This document shows, piece by piece, positions 1 to 5,322 of a stretch of DNA of 5,322 bases. Positions within the stretch are counted from its first letter, which is position 1. Each line of letters starts with the position of its first letter. The notes beneath the pieces were generated by a model. That model saw only the letters and a list, made by a program, of their open reading frames with translations, was not told the DNA's origin and searched no databases. The position numbers and the translations under genes were made by a program. The DNA is from Candidatus Nealsoniibacteriota bacterium (lineage in GTDB: Bacteria > Patescibacteriota > Minisyncoccia > Minisyncoccales > PWPS01): NCBI GenBank assembly GCA_003554915.1, contig PWHM01000039.1, positions 1 through 5,322 on the forward strand, read 5' to 3'.

Positions 1-1604
1 ATGAGGTGGTTGATAAGTGTCAAAAATTGGAAACCGGCCTTAACGGAACAAGCTCCAAGATGGATTCTTTAAAGAAGGAGATCAAGGAGCTTAAAAAGTT
101 TTCCGGAATTTCCGTTAACGGTTTTGGAAAACTTAGAAACTTCAACATTTTTATCGGCTCCATCTCCAAAGAGAAAAAGGAAGAGCTCTTAGCTACTCTC
201 AAAAAAGAGAGTATTTTCTTTTTTATAAAATGGGGTGGAGAAGAAGACTGTGAAAGAACCGGTTTTTATATGGTTTATCCGAAAGAAGAAGAGAAATTGG
301 TAGAAACGGTCAAGGAAATCGGCGCCAAAGAAGAGACTGCTTTTTGGAACAGGCCTCCCTCCGATTTATTGAAGGAAAAAAGAGTTAAAATGGAGCAGCT
401 GAAAAAGAAAAAGAAAAAATTTTTAAAAAAAGCAAGAGAGCTTACCACAAACATCCCCAAGTTGGAAGCCCTTATAGACTGGTATGGTTGGGAACTGGAT
501 AAATGCAAGACCTTTGAAGAGGGAGAGAAAACAAAAAGCTATTTCTATTTAAAATCCTGGATTCTGGAAGGAAAGGTTGATGAGCTGGAAAAGAGGCTTA
601 AAAAGATAACTCCCTACATACTTGTCAGAAAATTGGAACTTGAAGACGGAGAGCGACCCCCGGTGGAAATGGAAAACAAGGATTTGATGAAAAGCTTTGA
701 AGTGGTTACCGGCGTTTACGGCTCTCCCAAGTCGGATGAGCCCGACCCGACTCCTTTTCTGGCCCCGTTTTTCGCCGTCGCTTTCGGGCTGGCACTCTCC
801 GATGCCGGATACGGACTTCTTCTGATTGCCATTTCCTACGTTTTCGGGAAAAAGCTGAAAGACTCGAAAGCGTTCTTCAATCTTTTTGTTATTGCCGGAA
901 TATTTACCGTGTTGGCCGGACTTTTAACCGGAACGTTTTTCGGCACTGACCTTTTTGCGGGTCTCCGAATCGTTGATGCCGTAGACGATCCCATAGAAGT
1001 TTTGTATTTGGTTTCCGTTCTGGGTCTTATTCAGATATTTATCGGACTTTTAATCGGAATGTTTTGGAATTTGAAGCAGGGGAAGACGAAAGTGGCTCTC
1101 GGCAGCAAAGGAGGTTCAATTGTTTTCTTTTTGGGAATAGCTGTGTTCGCTTTCACTCGCCAATTTCCCGTTTTGATTGTTGCCACCGGTTTGATGATGC
1201 TTTTGAATATAGTGTTTTCCGAACAGGAAGCAATTATGAGAAGACTTCTTTCCGGCTTCGGATCACTTTATGACCTGATAGGTTATTTCAGTGACGTTTT
1301 GTCTTATTCGCGGCTTTTGGCTTTGGGTCTCGCCACGGGAATTATCGCCATGACGATCAACATGATCGCCGGTATCTTTATGGAGATGATTCCGGTTGCG
1401 GGATTGAATGTTGCCGTTGCCGGGTTGATTTTAGTTTTCGGACACGTCGCTAACCTTCTCATCAATGCTTTGAGCAGCTTTATTCACTCCGCGAGACTGC
1501 AATTCGTGGAGTTCTTTTCCAAATTCATGGAAGGAGGAGGTAGAAAGTTCAAGCCGTTTTCGAAGCAAGGTCGTTTTGTTGAAATTATAAACGTTAATAA
1601 ATAA
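1..1604 (+). CDS. ntpI: V/A-type ATPase subunit I (a-subunit homologue), 5' partial
   Basis: This is the membrane stator subunit that holds the two ion half-channels and faces the K ring. The reading frame is open from base 3 to the TAA at 1602-1604, so the gene is cut by the window edge. A GTG at 6 lies in frame but is not a credible start, because family members are usually about 620-660 aa and only about 533 are visible. Counting from that GTG, residues 1 to about 245 are a charged, Lys/Glu-rich cytoplasmic region with coiled-coil arms, including a run of lysines near 133-139. The membrane half starts at PTPFLAPFF (from about 248) and has roughly eight hydrophobic segments. Family hallmarks are present: DAGYG, then SDVLSYSRLLALGLA with the channel arginine at about 436, then HSARLQFVEFF with His 494 and Arg 497, and a GGG-containing C-terminal tail. 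These arginines correspond to those that interact with the rotor carboxylate in characterised homologues. The stop is 6 bp before K. Confidence 0.95.
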   Translation, partial: EVVDKCQKLETGLNGTSSKMDSLKKEIKELKKFSGISVNGFGKLRNFNIFIGSISKEKKEELLATLKKESIFFFIKWGGEEDCERTGFYMVYPKEEEKLVETVKEIGAKEETAFWNRPPSDLLKEKRVKMEQLKKKKKKFLKKARELTTNIPKLEALIDWYGWELDKCKTFEEGEKTKSYFYLKSWILEGKVDELEKRLKKITPYILVRKLELEDGERPPVEMENKDLMKSFEVVTGVYGSPKSDEPDPTPFLAPFFAVAFGLALSDAGYGLLLIAISYVFGKKLKDSKAFFNLFVIAGIFTVLAGLLTGTFFGTDLFAGLRIVDAVDDPIEVLYLVSVLGLIQIFIGLLIGMFWNLKQGKTKVALGSKGGSIVFFLGIAVFAFTRQFPVLIVATGLMMLLNIVFSEQEAIMRRLLSGFGSLYDLIGYFSDVLSYSRLLALGLATGIIAMTINMIAGIFMEMIPVAGLNVAVAGLILVFGHVANLLINALSSFIHSARLQFVEFFSKFMEGGGRKFKPFSKQGRFVEIINVNK

Positions 1605-1610
1605 ACGCAT

Positions 1611-2084
1611 ATGGAATTAGGACTTATTCTTGCCATACTCGGAGCCGGACTGGCGGTAACGCTTCCGTCCATCGGTTCCGCTATAGCGCTTTCACACGTC
1701 GGACAATCGGCAGCCGGGCTCATTTCCGAAGAACCGGAGAAATTCGGTAAGGCGCTTTTACTTCAAGTTTTGCCCGGAACTCAGGGAATTTACGGATTTT
1801 TGGCCGCCGTGCTGGTTCTCCAGCAAGTGGGACTTTTCGGAGAAGAAACTGTTACAGTTTCCACCAGTGCCGGTTGGCAGATTCTTTTGGCCTGCATACC
1901 GATAATATTCGCCGGAATCTTTTCCGCTATTTTTCAGGGAAAGGTATCCGTATCCGGAATTTCGACTCTGGCCAAAAAACCGGAAGAAGCCGGTAAGGCG
2001 ATTATTCTCTCCGCTATGGTTGAGACTTACGCCGTTATCGCACTTCTTTTAACTATTCTCATCTTAAACGGAATAACGGTTTAA
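1611..2084 (+). CDS. ntpK: V/A-type ATPase subunit K (rotor ring proteolipid), four-helix, probable Na+ type
   Basis: This is the c-ring protomer that carries ions through the membrane. At 157 aa it has four hydrophobic helices (about 3-28, 46-75, 87-108 and 127-153), a duplicated hairpin, matching E. hirae NtpK in length. The first hairpin has LPGTQGIYGF (54-63) with no ion-binding carboxylate. The second has FQGKVSVSG (from 108) and AMVETYAV, with the essential carboxylate at Glu138. Leu54, Thr57, Gln58, Gln109 and Glu138 line up with the Na+ ligands known from E. hirae NtpK (Leu61, Thr64, Gln65, Gln110, Glu139), and Tyr61 lines up with Tyr68. I therefore infer Na+ coupling, from a motif comparison made from memory. 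With one carboxylate per four helices, the ring has half the ion sites per helix of a two-helix ring. The ATG is 6 bp after I, and no Shine-Dalgarno sequence is visible. Expression presumably depends on the operon transcript. Confidence 0.96.
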   Translation: MELGLILAILGAGLAVTLPSIGSAIALSHVGQSAAGLISEEPEKFGKALLLQVLPGTQGIYGFLAAVLVLQQVGLFGEETVTVSTSAGWQILLACIPIIFAGIFSAIFQGKVSVSGISTLAKKPEEAGKAIILSAMVETYAVIALLLTILILNGITV

Positions 2085-2087
2085 CTT

Positions 2088-2663
2088 ATGCCACTTGAAG
2101 ATTTACTCGCAAAAGTGAAAGACGAAAAACGCGAAGAAGAGCTTCGCCTCAAAAGAGAGCACAAAACCGCTCTTGAGAATTTGGACAGCGAAAAAAGAGC
2201 TGAGCTGGAAGATCTCAAAGAGAGATTGAAAAAAGAAAGGGAAGAAAAGAAGGAAAGTTTGTTAACCGAAAAGGAAAGAAAGCTTTCCTTCGAGCTGGAA
2301 ATGGAGAGGTTGAACCTGAAAAAAGAATTTTTGGAAAAAGCTAAAACAGAAGCTTTAAAAAAAGCGGAAGAACTTCCGATTAAAGAGAAAAAAGATATAT
2401 ATCTTCAAAAACTGGAGGAAAATGAAGATCTGTTGAAAGAGGCTTCCCGGATAGTGGTTCCGGAAGGAAAGAGGAAGCATTTGGCCCCTCTTTTGAAAGA
2501 GGTCATCGACCGCAAGCCGGAAGAAGATACTCTCGATTTCGAGGAAGGGTTTTTGATAGAAGGAGAAAAGTGGAGCTTGGCTATTACCTTGGAAGAAATT
2601 CTGGAAAAAGAAATTGAAAATGACAAAAAGAAATACGTTAAACTTCTTTTCGGAGATTTATGA
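2088..2663 (+). CDS. ntpE: V/A-type ATPase subunit E (peripheral stalk)
   Basis: This subunit forms the peripheral stalk with a small G/H-type partner and keeps the A3B3 head from turning against the I subunit. The protein is 191 aa, a usual length for the family. Residues from about 1 to 100 are almost entirely charged (Lys, Glu, Arg with leucines) and should form one long helix or coiled coil. The C-terminal part (about 105-191) is a mixed globular domain with a VVPEG stretch near 123-127, as expected for the head-binding end. Identification rests on this architecture and on its position between K and C; sequence motifs in E are weak. The start ATG lies 3 bp after the K stop, and the TGA stop overlaps the C start in an ATGA, which suggests translational coupling. 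The gene for its stalk partner is not in the window and would be expected upstream of I. Confidence 0.9.
   Translation: MPLEDLLAKVKDEKREEELRLKREHKTALENLDSEKRAELEDLKERLKKEREEKKESLLTEKERKLSFELEMERLNLKKEFLEKAKTEALKKAEELPIKEKKDIYLQKLEENEDLLKEASRIVVPEGKRKHLAPLLKEVIDRKPEEDTLDFEEGFLIEGEKWSLAITLEEILEKEIENDKKKYVKLLFGDL
2652..2662 (+). promoter_or_regulatory. Possible ribosome binding site and coupled start of subunit C
   Basis: GGAG at 2652-2655 lies 4 bases before the ATG at 2660, inside the end of the E gene. It is the only Shine-Dalgarno-like motif close to a start in this operon. The spacing is short, so function is uncertain. The ATG shares bases with the E stop (ATGA), so ribosomes finishing E could also restart here. 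Confidence 0.4.
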
Positions 2664-3388
2664 AGTATCTTTTTCTAAATTCTTATTTCGATGCGGTCGA
2701 AAAGCATATTGCCGACGAGGTTGATTTCGACAGGATGATCAACGCGGAAAGTGCCGAAAAAGCTTTCGAGGTATTGCAGGACACCGATTATAACCGTTTT
2801 GCCCTGGAGTCGGATTCTTTGGAAGAGATTTTTAAAAAAGAGAAAAAGGCTTTCAAAGAGGACTTGAAGCGATTGGGAGCCGAAAATTTGATCGACTTGT
2901 TCTTTTTGAGGGCGGATATCGTTAATTTGAGAATATTTTTAAAGCGTAAATTTTTCGATTTAAAATCGGGAGAGCTTCTCGAGTGGGGTAAATCCTCCGA
3001 GCGACTGACGGAGGAGTTCGCCTCGGAAATCGAGATTGCCGGTGAGAAGAAGAATCCGGCTAAGCTGGACGATTACCTGACCGAGGTCTTTTTGGATAAG
3101 TTGGAGCATTATGGGGCCAAGGACGGGCGTGTAGAAAAATTCATAGAAAACTATAAAGACGCTTTGGTTCGCTTTTCCGGAAGGGAGAGAGATGAAAGGA
3201 TTGAAAAATTAGAAGAAGAGTTTATTTTTGAAAACAGAAAGAGAAACGAGGGACTGGCTCCCGTTTTGGCCTTTTTTATGAAAAAATGGAGAGCCGAAAA
3301 AAAGATCAGGGCGATAATAAGGGGTAAGAACTTGGATTTTTCTCCGAAAGAGATTAAGAATTTAACCGTCGACATACAAGCTATATGA
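2660..3388 (+). CDS. ntpC: V/A-type ATPase subunit C (d-type rotor coupling subunit), unusually short
   Basis: Subunit C sits on the membrane rotor ring like a funnel and connects it to the D/F central shaft. The protein is 242 aa, against roughly 320-340 aa for characterised homologues (E. hirae NtpC, Thermus C). The N-terminal part looks normal: a short helix, then FDRMINAESAEKAFEVLQDTDY (about 23-44 in pieces), which is the family's first-repeat pattern, and FFLRADIVNLRIFLKRKF (about 81-98), the repeat's conserved D-x-x-N-x-(K/R) helix. The end also looks normal: APVLAFFMKKW followed by EKKIRAIIRGK and a Pro-Lys-Glu-Ile tail, as in the last repeat. Homologues have three similar helical repeats, so about one repeat's worth appears to be missing from the middle. 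The frame is unbroken, so this is not an obvious frameshift. The gene overlaps E and F by 4 bp on each side. The name rests on motifs plus operon position. Confidence 0.88.
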   Translation: MKYLFLNSYFDAVEKHIADEVDFDRMINAESAEKAFEVLQDTDYNRFALESDSLEEIFKKEKKAFKEDLKRLGAENLIDLFFLRADIVNLRIFLKRKFFDLKSGELLEWGKSSERLTEEFASEIEIAGEKKNPAKLDDYLTEVFLDKLEHYGAKDGRVEKFIENYKDALVRFSGRERDERIEKLEEEFIFENRKRNEGLAPVLAFFMKKWRAEKKIRAIIRGKNLDFSPKEIKNLTVDIQAI

Positions 3389-3675
3389 GTAAAATTGCTT
3401 TCATAGGACCGAAAAGTTATTTTCGAACGATGAGATTAATCGGGTTCGACTGCCGCAAGGCGGAAAATGAAAAAGAGGCCCTTGAGATTATAGAAAAGCT
3501 AAAAAATGACGGATACGGACTTATTTTCACCACTGAAGACTTGATTTCTTCCGGTGGATTGGGGGTAGTGGTCCTGCCCGGTTTGAAAAAAGGCAAGGAA
3601 AGAGTCGCTTTGAAAAAGCAAGTGGAGAAAGCCTTAGGTGGTGCGGTCTCCGCTTCTTTCTTGGATTCGGACTAA
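3385..3675 (+). CDS. V/A-type ATPase subunit F (central stalk; NtpG in Enterococcus naming)
   Basis: This small subunit binds subunit D in the central shaft and helps regulate the enzyme's turnover. The protein is 96 aa, close to the usual 100 or so. The pattern fits the family's small alternating beta/alpha fold: the first strand is KIAFIG (3-8), then RLIGFDC (17-23), a helix with NEKEALEIIEKL (28-39), the strand YGLIFTTEDL (44-53) with the family's conserved TE pair, the strand VVVLPG (61-66), and a final amphipathic helix. The start ATG overlaps the C stop (ATGA), and no Shine-Dalgarno sequence is visible, so translation is probably coupled to C. The symbol is left blank because F/G naming differs between organisms (ntpG in Enterococcus, atpF or ahaF elsewhere). 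Confidence 0.92.
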   Translation: MSKIAFIGPKSYFRTMRLIGFDCRKAENEKEALEIIEKLKNDGYGLIFTTEDLISSGGLGVVVLPGLKKGKERVALKKQVEKALGGAVSASFLDSD

Positions 3676-3707
3676 TTTACCGTAAAGATACTTAATCAAT
3701 AAATGTT
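3676..3707 (+). other. Short spacer between F and A
   Basis: This 32-base AT-rich gap is the longest in the window. It has no Shine-Dalgarno motif, no convincing promoter and no hairpin. An ATG at 3703 opens a two-codon frame (ATG TTA TGA) whose stop overlaps the A start. That is probably chance. Confidence 0.6.
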
Positions 3708-5322
3708 ATGAGTAAAAACAACGAAGGTAAAATAATAAAAGTTTCCGGACCGCTGGTTGTCGCCGACGGGATGGAAGGAGCTTCCATTTATGAAGTGGTC
3801 AAGGTTGGTAAAGAAGGATTGGCCGGAGAGATTATCGAAATGAGGGAAGGCGAAGCTTCAATTCAGGTTTACGAAGAAACGGCCGGAGTCGGTCCCGGTG
3901 AACCGGTTGAAAGGACCGGAAAGCAGTTATCGGTCATTCTGGGCCCCGGACTATTGAGCTCCATCTACGACGGAATTCAAAGACCGCTCGACGTTATCGC
4001 GAAAAAAACGGGTGATTTTATTCCCCGTGGAGTGGAGGTTCCGTCGCTTGATATGGAAAAAAGTTGGGATTTCAAACCGGAAGTGAAAAAGGGAGATGAA
4101 GTTGAAGCCGGCAGTGTAATAGGTTCGGTTGAGGAGACGGAAACCATAACTCATAAAATAATGATTCCTCCGACGGTTGAAAAAGGAACCGTCACCTCGA
4201 TTGAAAAAGGGAGCCTCAAGATAACCGATACGGTAGCCAAGGTAAAAACCGACGACGGAGAGGTTGAGATTAAGATGCTCCAAGAATGGCCGATAAGGAG
4301 TCCCAGGCCGGTTGACGAAAAGCTGCTTCCGAAAAAGCCGCTCGTAACCGGTCAAAGGGTAATTGACACCTTTTTCCCCGTAGCCAAGGGAGGGGCGGCC
4401 AGCGTTCCCGGACCCTTCGGTTCCGGAAAATGCGTAGATGGTAATACGAAAGTTTTAATAGGAAATGGGAGAATCGTTTCCATGAAAGATATTTTTGAAG
4501 AAAGCAAGAAAAAAGGAAAACCTCTGCAAGGAGAAGAATCCGAAGAAATTTTTGATATCGAGGATTTAGGTAATCCTTCGGTGGTTTCTTTAAAAGAGGG
4601 CGGTTTTAGTTCTTGCGATCCGGTTACCGCCTATAAGGGCAAAACCGATTCTATGATACGAGTAAAGACCGCTACCGGTAAAAGCTTAAAAGTAACACCC
4701 GTTCATAAGCTGCTTGTAATGAAAGACGGAAAGGTGGAAAAGAAAAAAGCGGAAGATATTCAGGAAGGTGACTATTTGGTTTCCCCTCGGAAAGTAAATC
4801 TTGAACTGGAAGATCAAGTTATAGAATATGAAGGAATATTTGAGAACACGGACAAATTGTTTGTTGCAGATGAAGAGACAAATAAAGAGATAACTTTAGA
4901 ATTGAAAAAGATGAGAGAAGAGCTTTCGGAACACCATAAGCAATACTTGAGAGATTCTAGAAAAATTCCGGTGGAATTAATGTTTTTGGTCAACGAAAAC
5001 CCGGAAGATGATTTTAGGCCGGAAAAGATTTGCAGCTATCACGGTAAGGCCATAACCCTACCTCGGAAAATTACCCCCGAATTAGCGGAATATTTAGCGT
5101 ATTTGATAGCTGACGGCAATCTCAAGGAGAATACTTATTCGGTAAGATTTTACAATGCTTCAGAACAATTAATTGAAAGGTTCTGTAGTCTCTCCCGAGA
5201 AATATTTGACATTGAGCCGGAAGTCAAACCTCATCCCCGTTCTCCGGGTTCTTTTCTCGCTAAAATAGATTGTAAGGTTCTTTTTGACTTTTTAGTTGGC
5301 ATAGGCGTACCCTACCGAAGAA
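3708..5322 (+). CDS. ntpA: V/A-type ATPase catalytic subunit A with P-loop intein, 3' partial
   Basis: Subunit A binds and hydrolyses ATP in the A3B3 head. The frame is open from ATG 3708 to the window edge (538 complete codons), with no stop. Residues 1-241 are the N-terminal host part: the beta-barrel start GKIIKVSGPLVVADGMEG (7-24), GPGLLSSIYDGIQRPLDVI (79-97), the A-specific inserted bulge region (about 110-190), TGQRVIDTFFPVAKGG (214-229), and the Walker A loop GPFGSGK (235-241). The next residue, where Thr is expected, is instead Cys242, the first residue of an intein that fills the rest of the window. The remaining host sequence (Thr onward, Walker B, C-terminal helical domain) must lie downstream. 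FFPVAKGG and RGVEVPSLD resemble bacterial A subunits; archaeal ones as I recall have FFPQAKGG. The upstream ATG at 3703 hits a stop after two codons, so 3708 is the start. Without splicing, the P-loop is split and the ATPase should be inactive. Confidence 0.97.
   Translation, partial: MSKNNEGKIIKVSGPLVVADGMEGASIYEVVKVGKEGLAGEIIEMREGEASIQVYEETAGVGPGEPVERTGKQLSVILGPGLLSSIYDGIQRPLDVIAKKTGDFIPRGVEVPSLDMEKSWDFKPEVKKGDEVEAGSVIGSVEETETITHKIMIPPTVEKGTVTSIEKGSLKITDTVAKVKTDDGEVEIKMLQEWPIRSPRPVDEKLLPKKPLVTGQRVIDTFFPVAKGGAASVPGPFGSGKCVDGNTKVLIGNGRIVSMKDIFEESKKKGKPLQGEESEEIFDIEDLGNPSVVSLKEGGFSSCDPVTAYKGKTDSMIRVKTATGKSLKVTPVHKLLVMKDGKVEKKKAEDIQEGDYLVSPRKVNLELEDQVIEYEGIFENTDKLFVADEETNKEITLELKKMREELSEHHKQYLRDSRKIPVELMFLVNENPEDDFRPEKICSYHGKAITLPRKITPELAEYLAYLIADGNLKENTYSVRFYNASEQLIERFCSLSREIFDIEPEVKPHPRSPGSFLAKIDCKVLFDFLVGIGVPYRR
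4410..4433 (+). other. Intein insertion junction in the Walker A P-loop
   Basis: Codons 4410-4430 encode GPFGSGK, the nucleotide-binding P-loop up to its catalytic lysine, and 4431-4433 encodes Cys1 of the intein. The uninterrupted loop would read GPFGSGKT, so insertion falls between Lys and Thr. This is the site used by the archaeal V-ATPase inteins (VMA-b, as in Pyrococcus and Thermoplasma), not the site of the yeast VMA1 intein. Confidence 0.93.
4431..5322 (+). mobile_element. LAGLIDADG homing-endonuclease intein in ntpA, 3' partial
   Basis: This protein-splicing element lies within ntpA; 297 residues are visible and numbering here starts at Cys1. Block A is CVDGNTKVLI with the nucleophile Cys1, close to the CVDGDT start of Pyrococcus VMA inteins. 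Block B is LKVTPVHKLLV with Thr89 and His92, the TxxH motif that assists the N-terminal acyl shift. A typical Hint strand end follows at AEDIQEGDYLVSP (107-119). Residues from about 121 to 213 form an unassigned charged, helical region. The first LAGLIDADG helix is LAYLIADG (222-229), with the metal-binding Asp228. It is followed by SVRFYNASEQLIERF (237-251) and by FLVGIGVPYRR at the edge, which matches the end of the first endonuclease repeat. The second LAGLIDADG motif, block F and the C-terminal Asn lie beyond the window. These features fit a class 1, probably full-size mobile intein. Endonuclease activity is inferred, since only half of its active site is visible. Confidence 0.95.

Noticed and set aside
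6..8. GTG as a true start for subunit I.
   Set aside because: The frame is already open at base 3, and the protein would lack roughly the first 100 residues of the family. The gene more likely begins before the window.
400..432. A-rich run with A6-T5-A7 in subunit I, resembling a slippery site for programmed frameshifting.
   Set aside because: The frame reads through as a lysine-rich coiled-coil segment. Family motifs continue downstream in the same frame, so no shift is needed.
1064..1273. 69-codon + strand frame inside subunit I.
   Set aside because: It lies fully within the membrane domain coding region in another frame, and its composition is not protein-like. The subunit I frame is unambiguous here.
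3703..3711. Two-codon frame ATG TTA TGA whose stop overlaps the ntpA start.
   Set aside because: It could in principle be a start-stop leader for reinitiation. It is too short to distinguish from chance in an AT-rich spacer, and it has no ribosome site of its own.
3951..4355. 134-codon open frame on the minus strand inside ntpA.
   Set aside because: It lies opposite clearly conserved A-subunit coding sequence, and its translation shows no recognisable family or start signal. It is a shadow of the real gene, as are the other minus-strand frames (for example 275-508, 1484-1723, 2405-2626, 3151-3375).

Overview
The window holds the 5' and middle part of an operon for a rotary V/A-type (V1Vo, Ntp-type) ATPase. 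All genes are on the + strand in the order I-K-E-C-F-A. They are packed tightly: 6 bp between I and K, 3 bp between K and E, 4-bp ATGA overlaps at E/C and C/F, and 32 bp between F and A. The I gene is cut by the left edge and the A gene by the right edge. The B and D subunit genes would be expected just downstream, and a small G/H-type stalk gene just upstream of I, but neither region is in view.

The parts fit one machine. I is the static membrane arm with the ion half-channels. K is the rotor ring protomer and carries every sodium-contacting side chain I recall from Enterococcus hirae NtpK. E is the peripheral stalk. C is the funnel between the rotor ring and the central shaft, and it is unusually short at 242 aa. 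F is a small central-shaft subunit. A is the catalytic ATP-binding subunit.

The striking element is in A. Its Walker A P-loop (GPFGSGK) is broken directly after the lysine by an in-frame intein. The intein starts with Cys, has a block B TxxH motif and a LAGLIDADG-type homing-endonuclease motif, and runs off the right edge after 297 visible residues. The ATPase can only work if this intein splices itself out. Between the splicing half-domain and the endonuclease motif lies a stretch of about 90 residues that I cannot assign.

Organism: the gene order is shared by bacteria and archaea. The A subunit wording (FFPVAKGG, RGVEVPSLD) and the four-helix K subunit look to me more like the bacterial Ntp type than the archaeal type. 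The proteins are rich in Lys and Glu, the coding strand is rich in purines, and most starts lack a clear Shine-Dalgarno sequence. A bacterium, perhaps from an uncultured or thermophilic lineage, is my best guess; an archaeon with a transferred operon cannot be excluded. No RNA genes, CRISPR arrays, insertion sequences, terminators or internal promoters were seen, and no gene-free stretch exceeds 32 bases.
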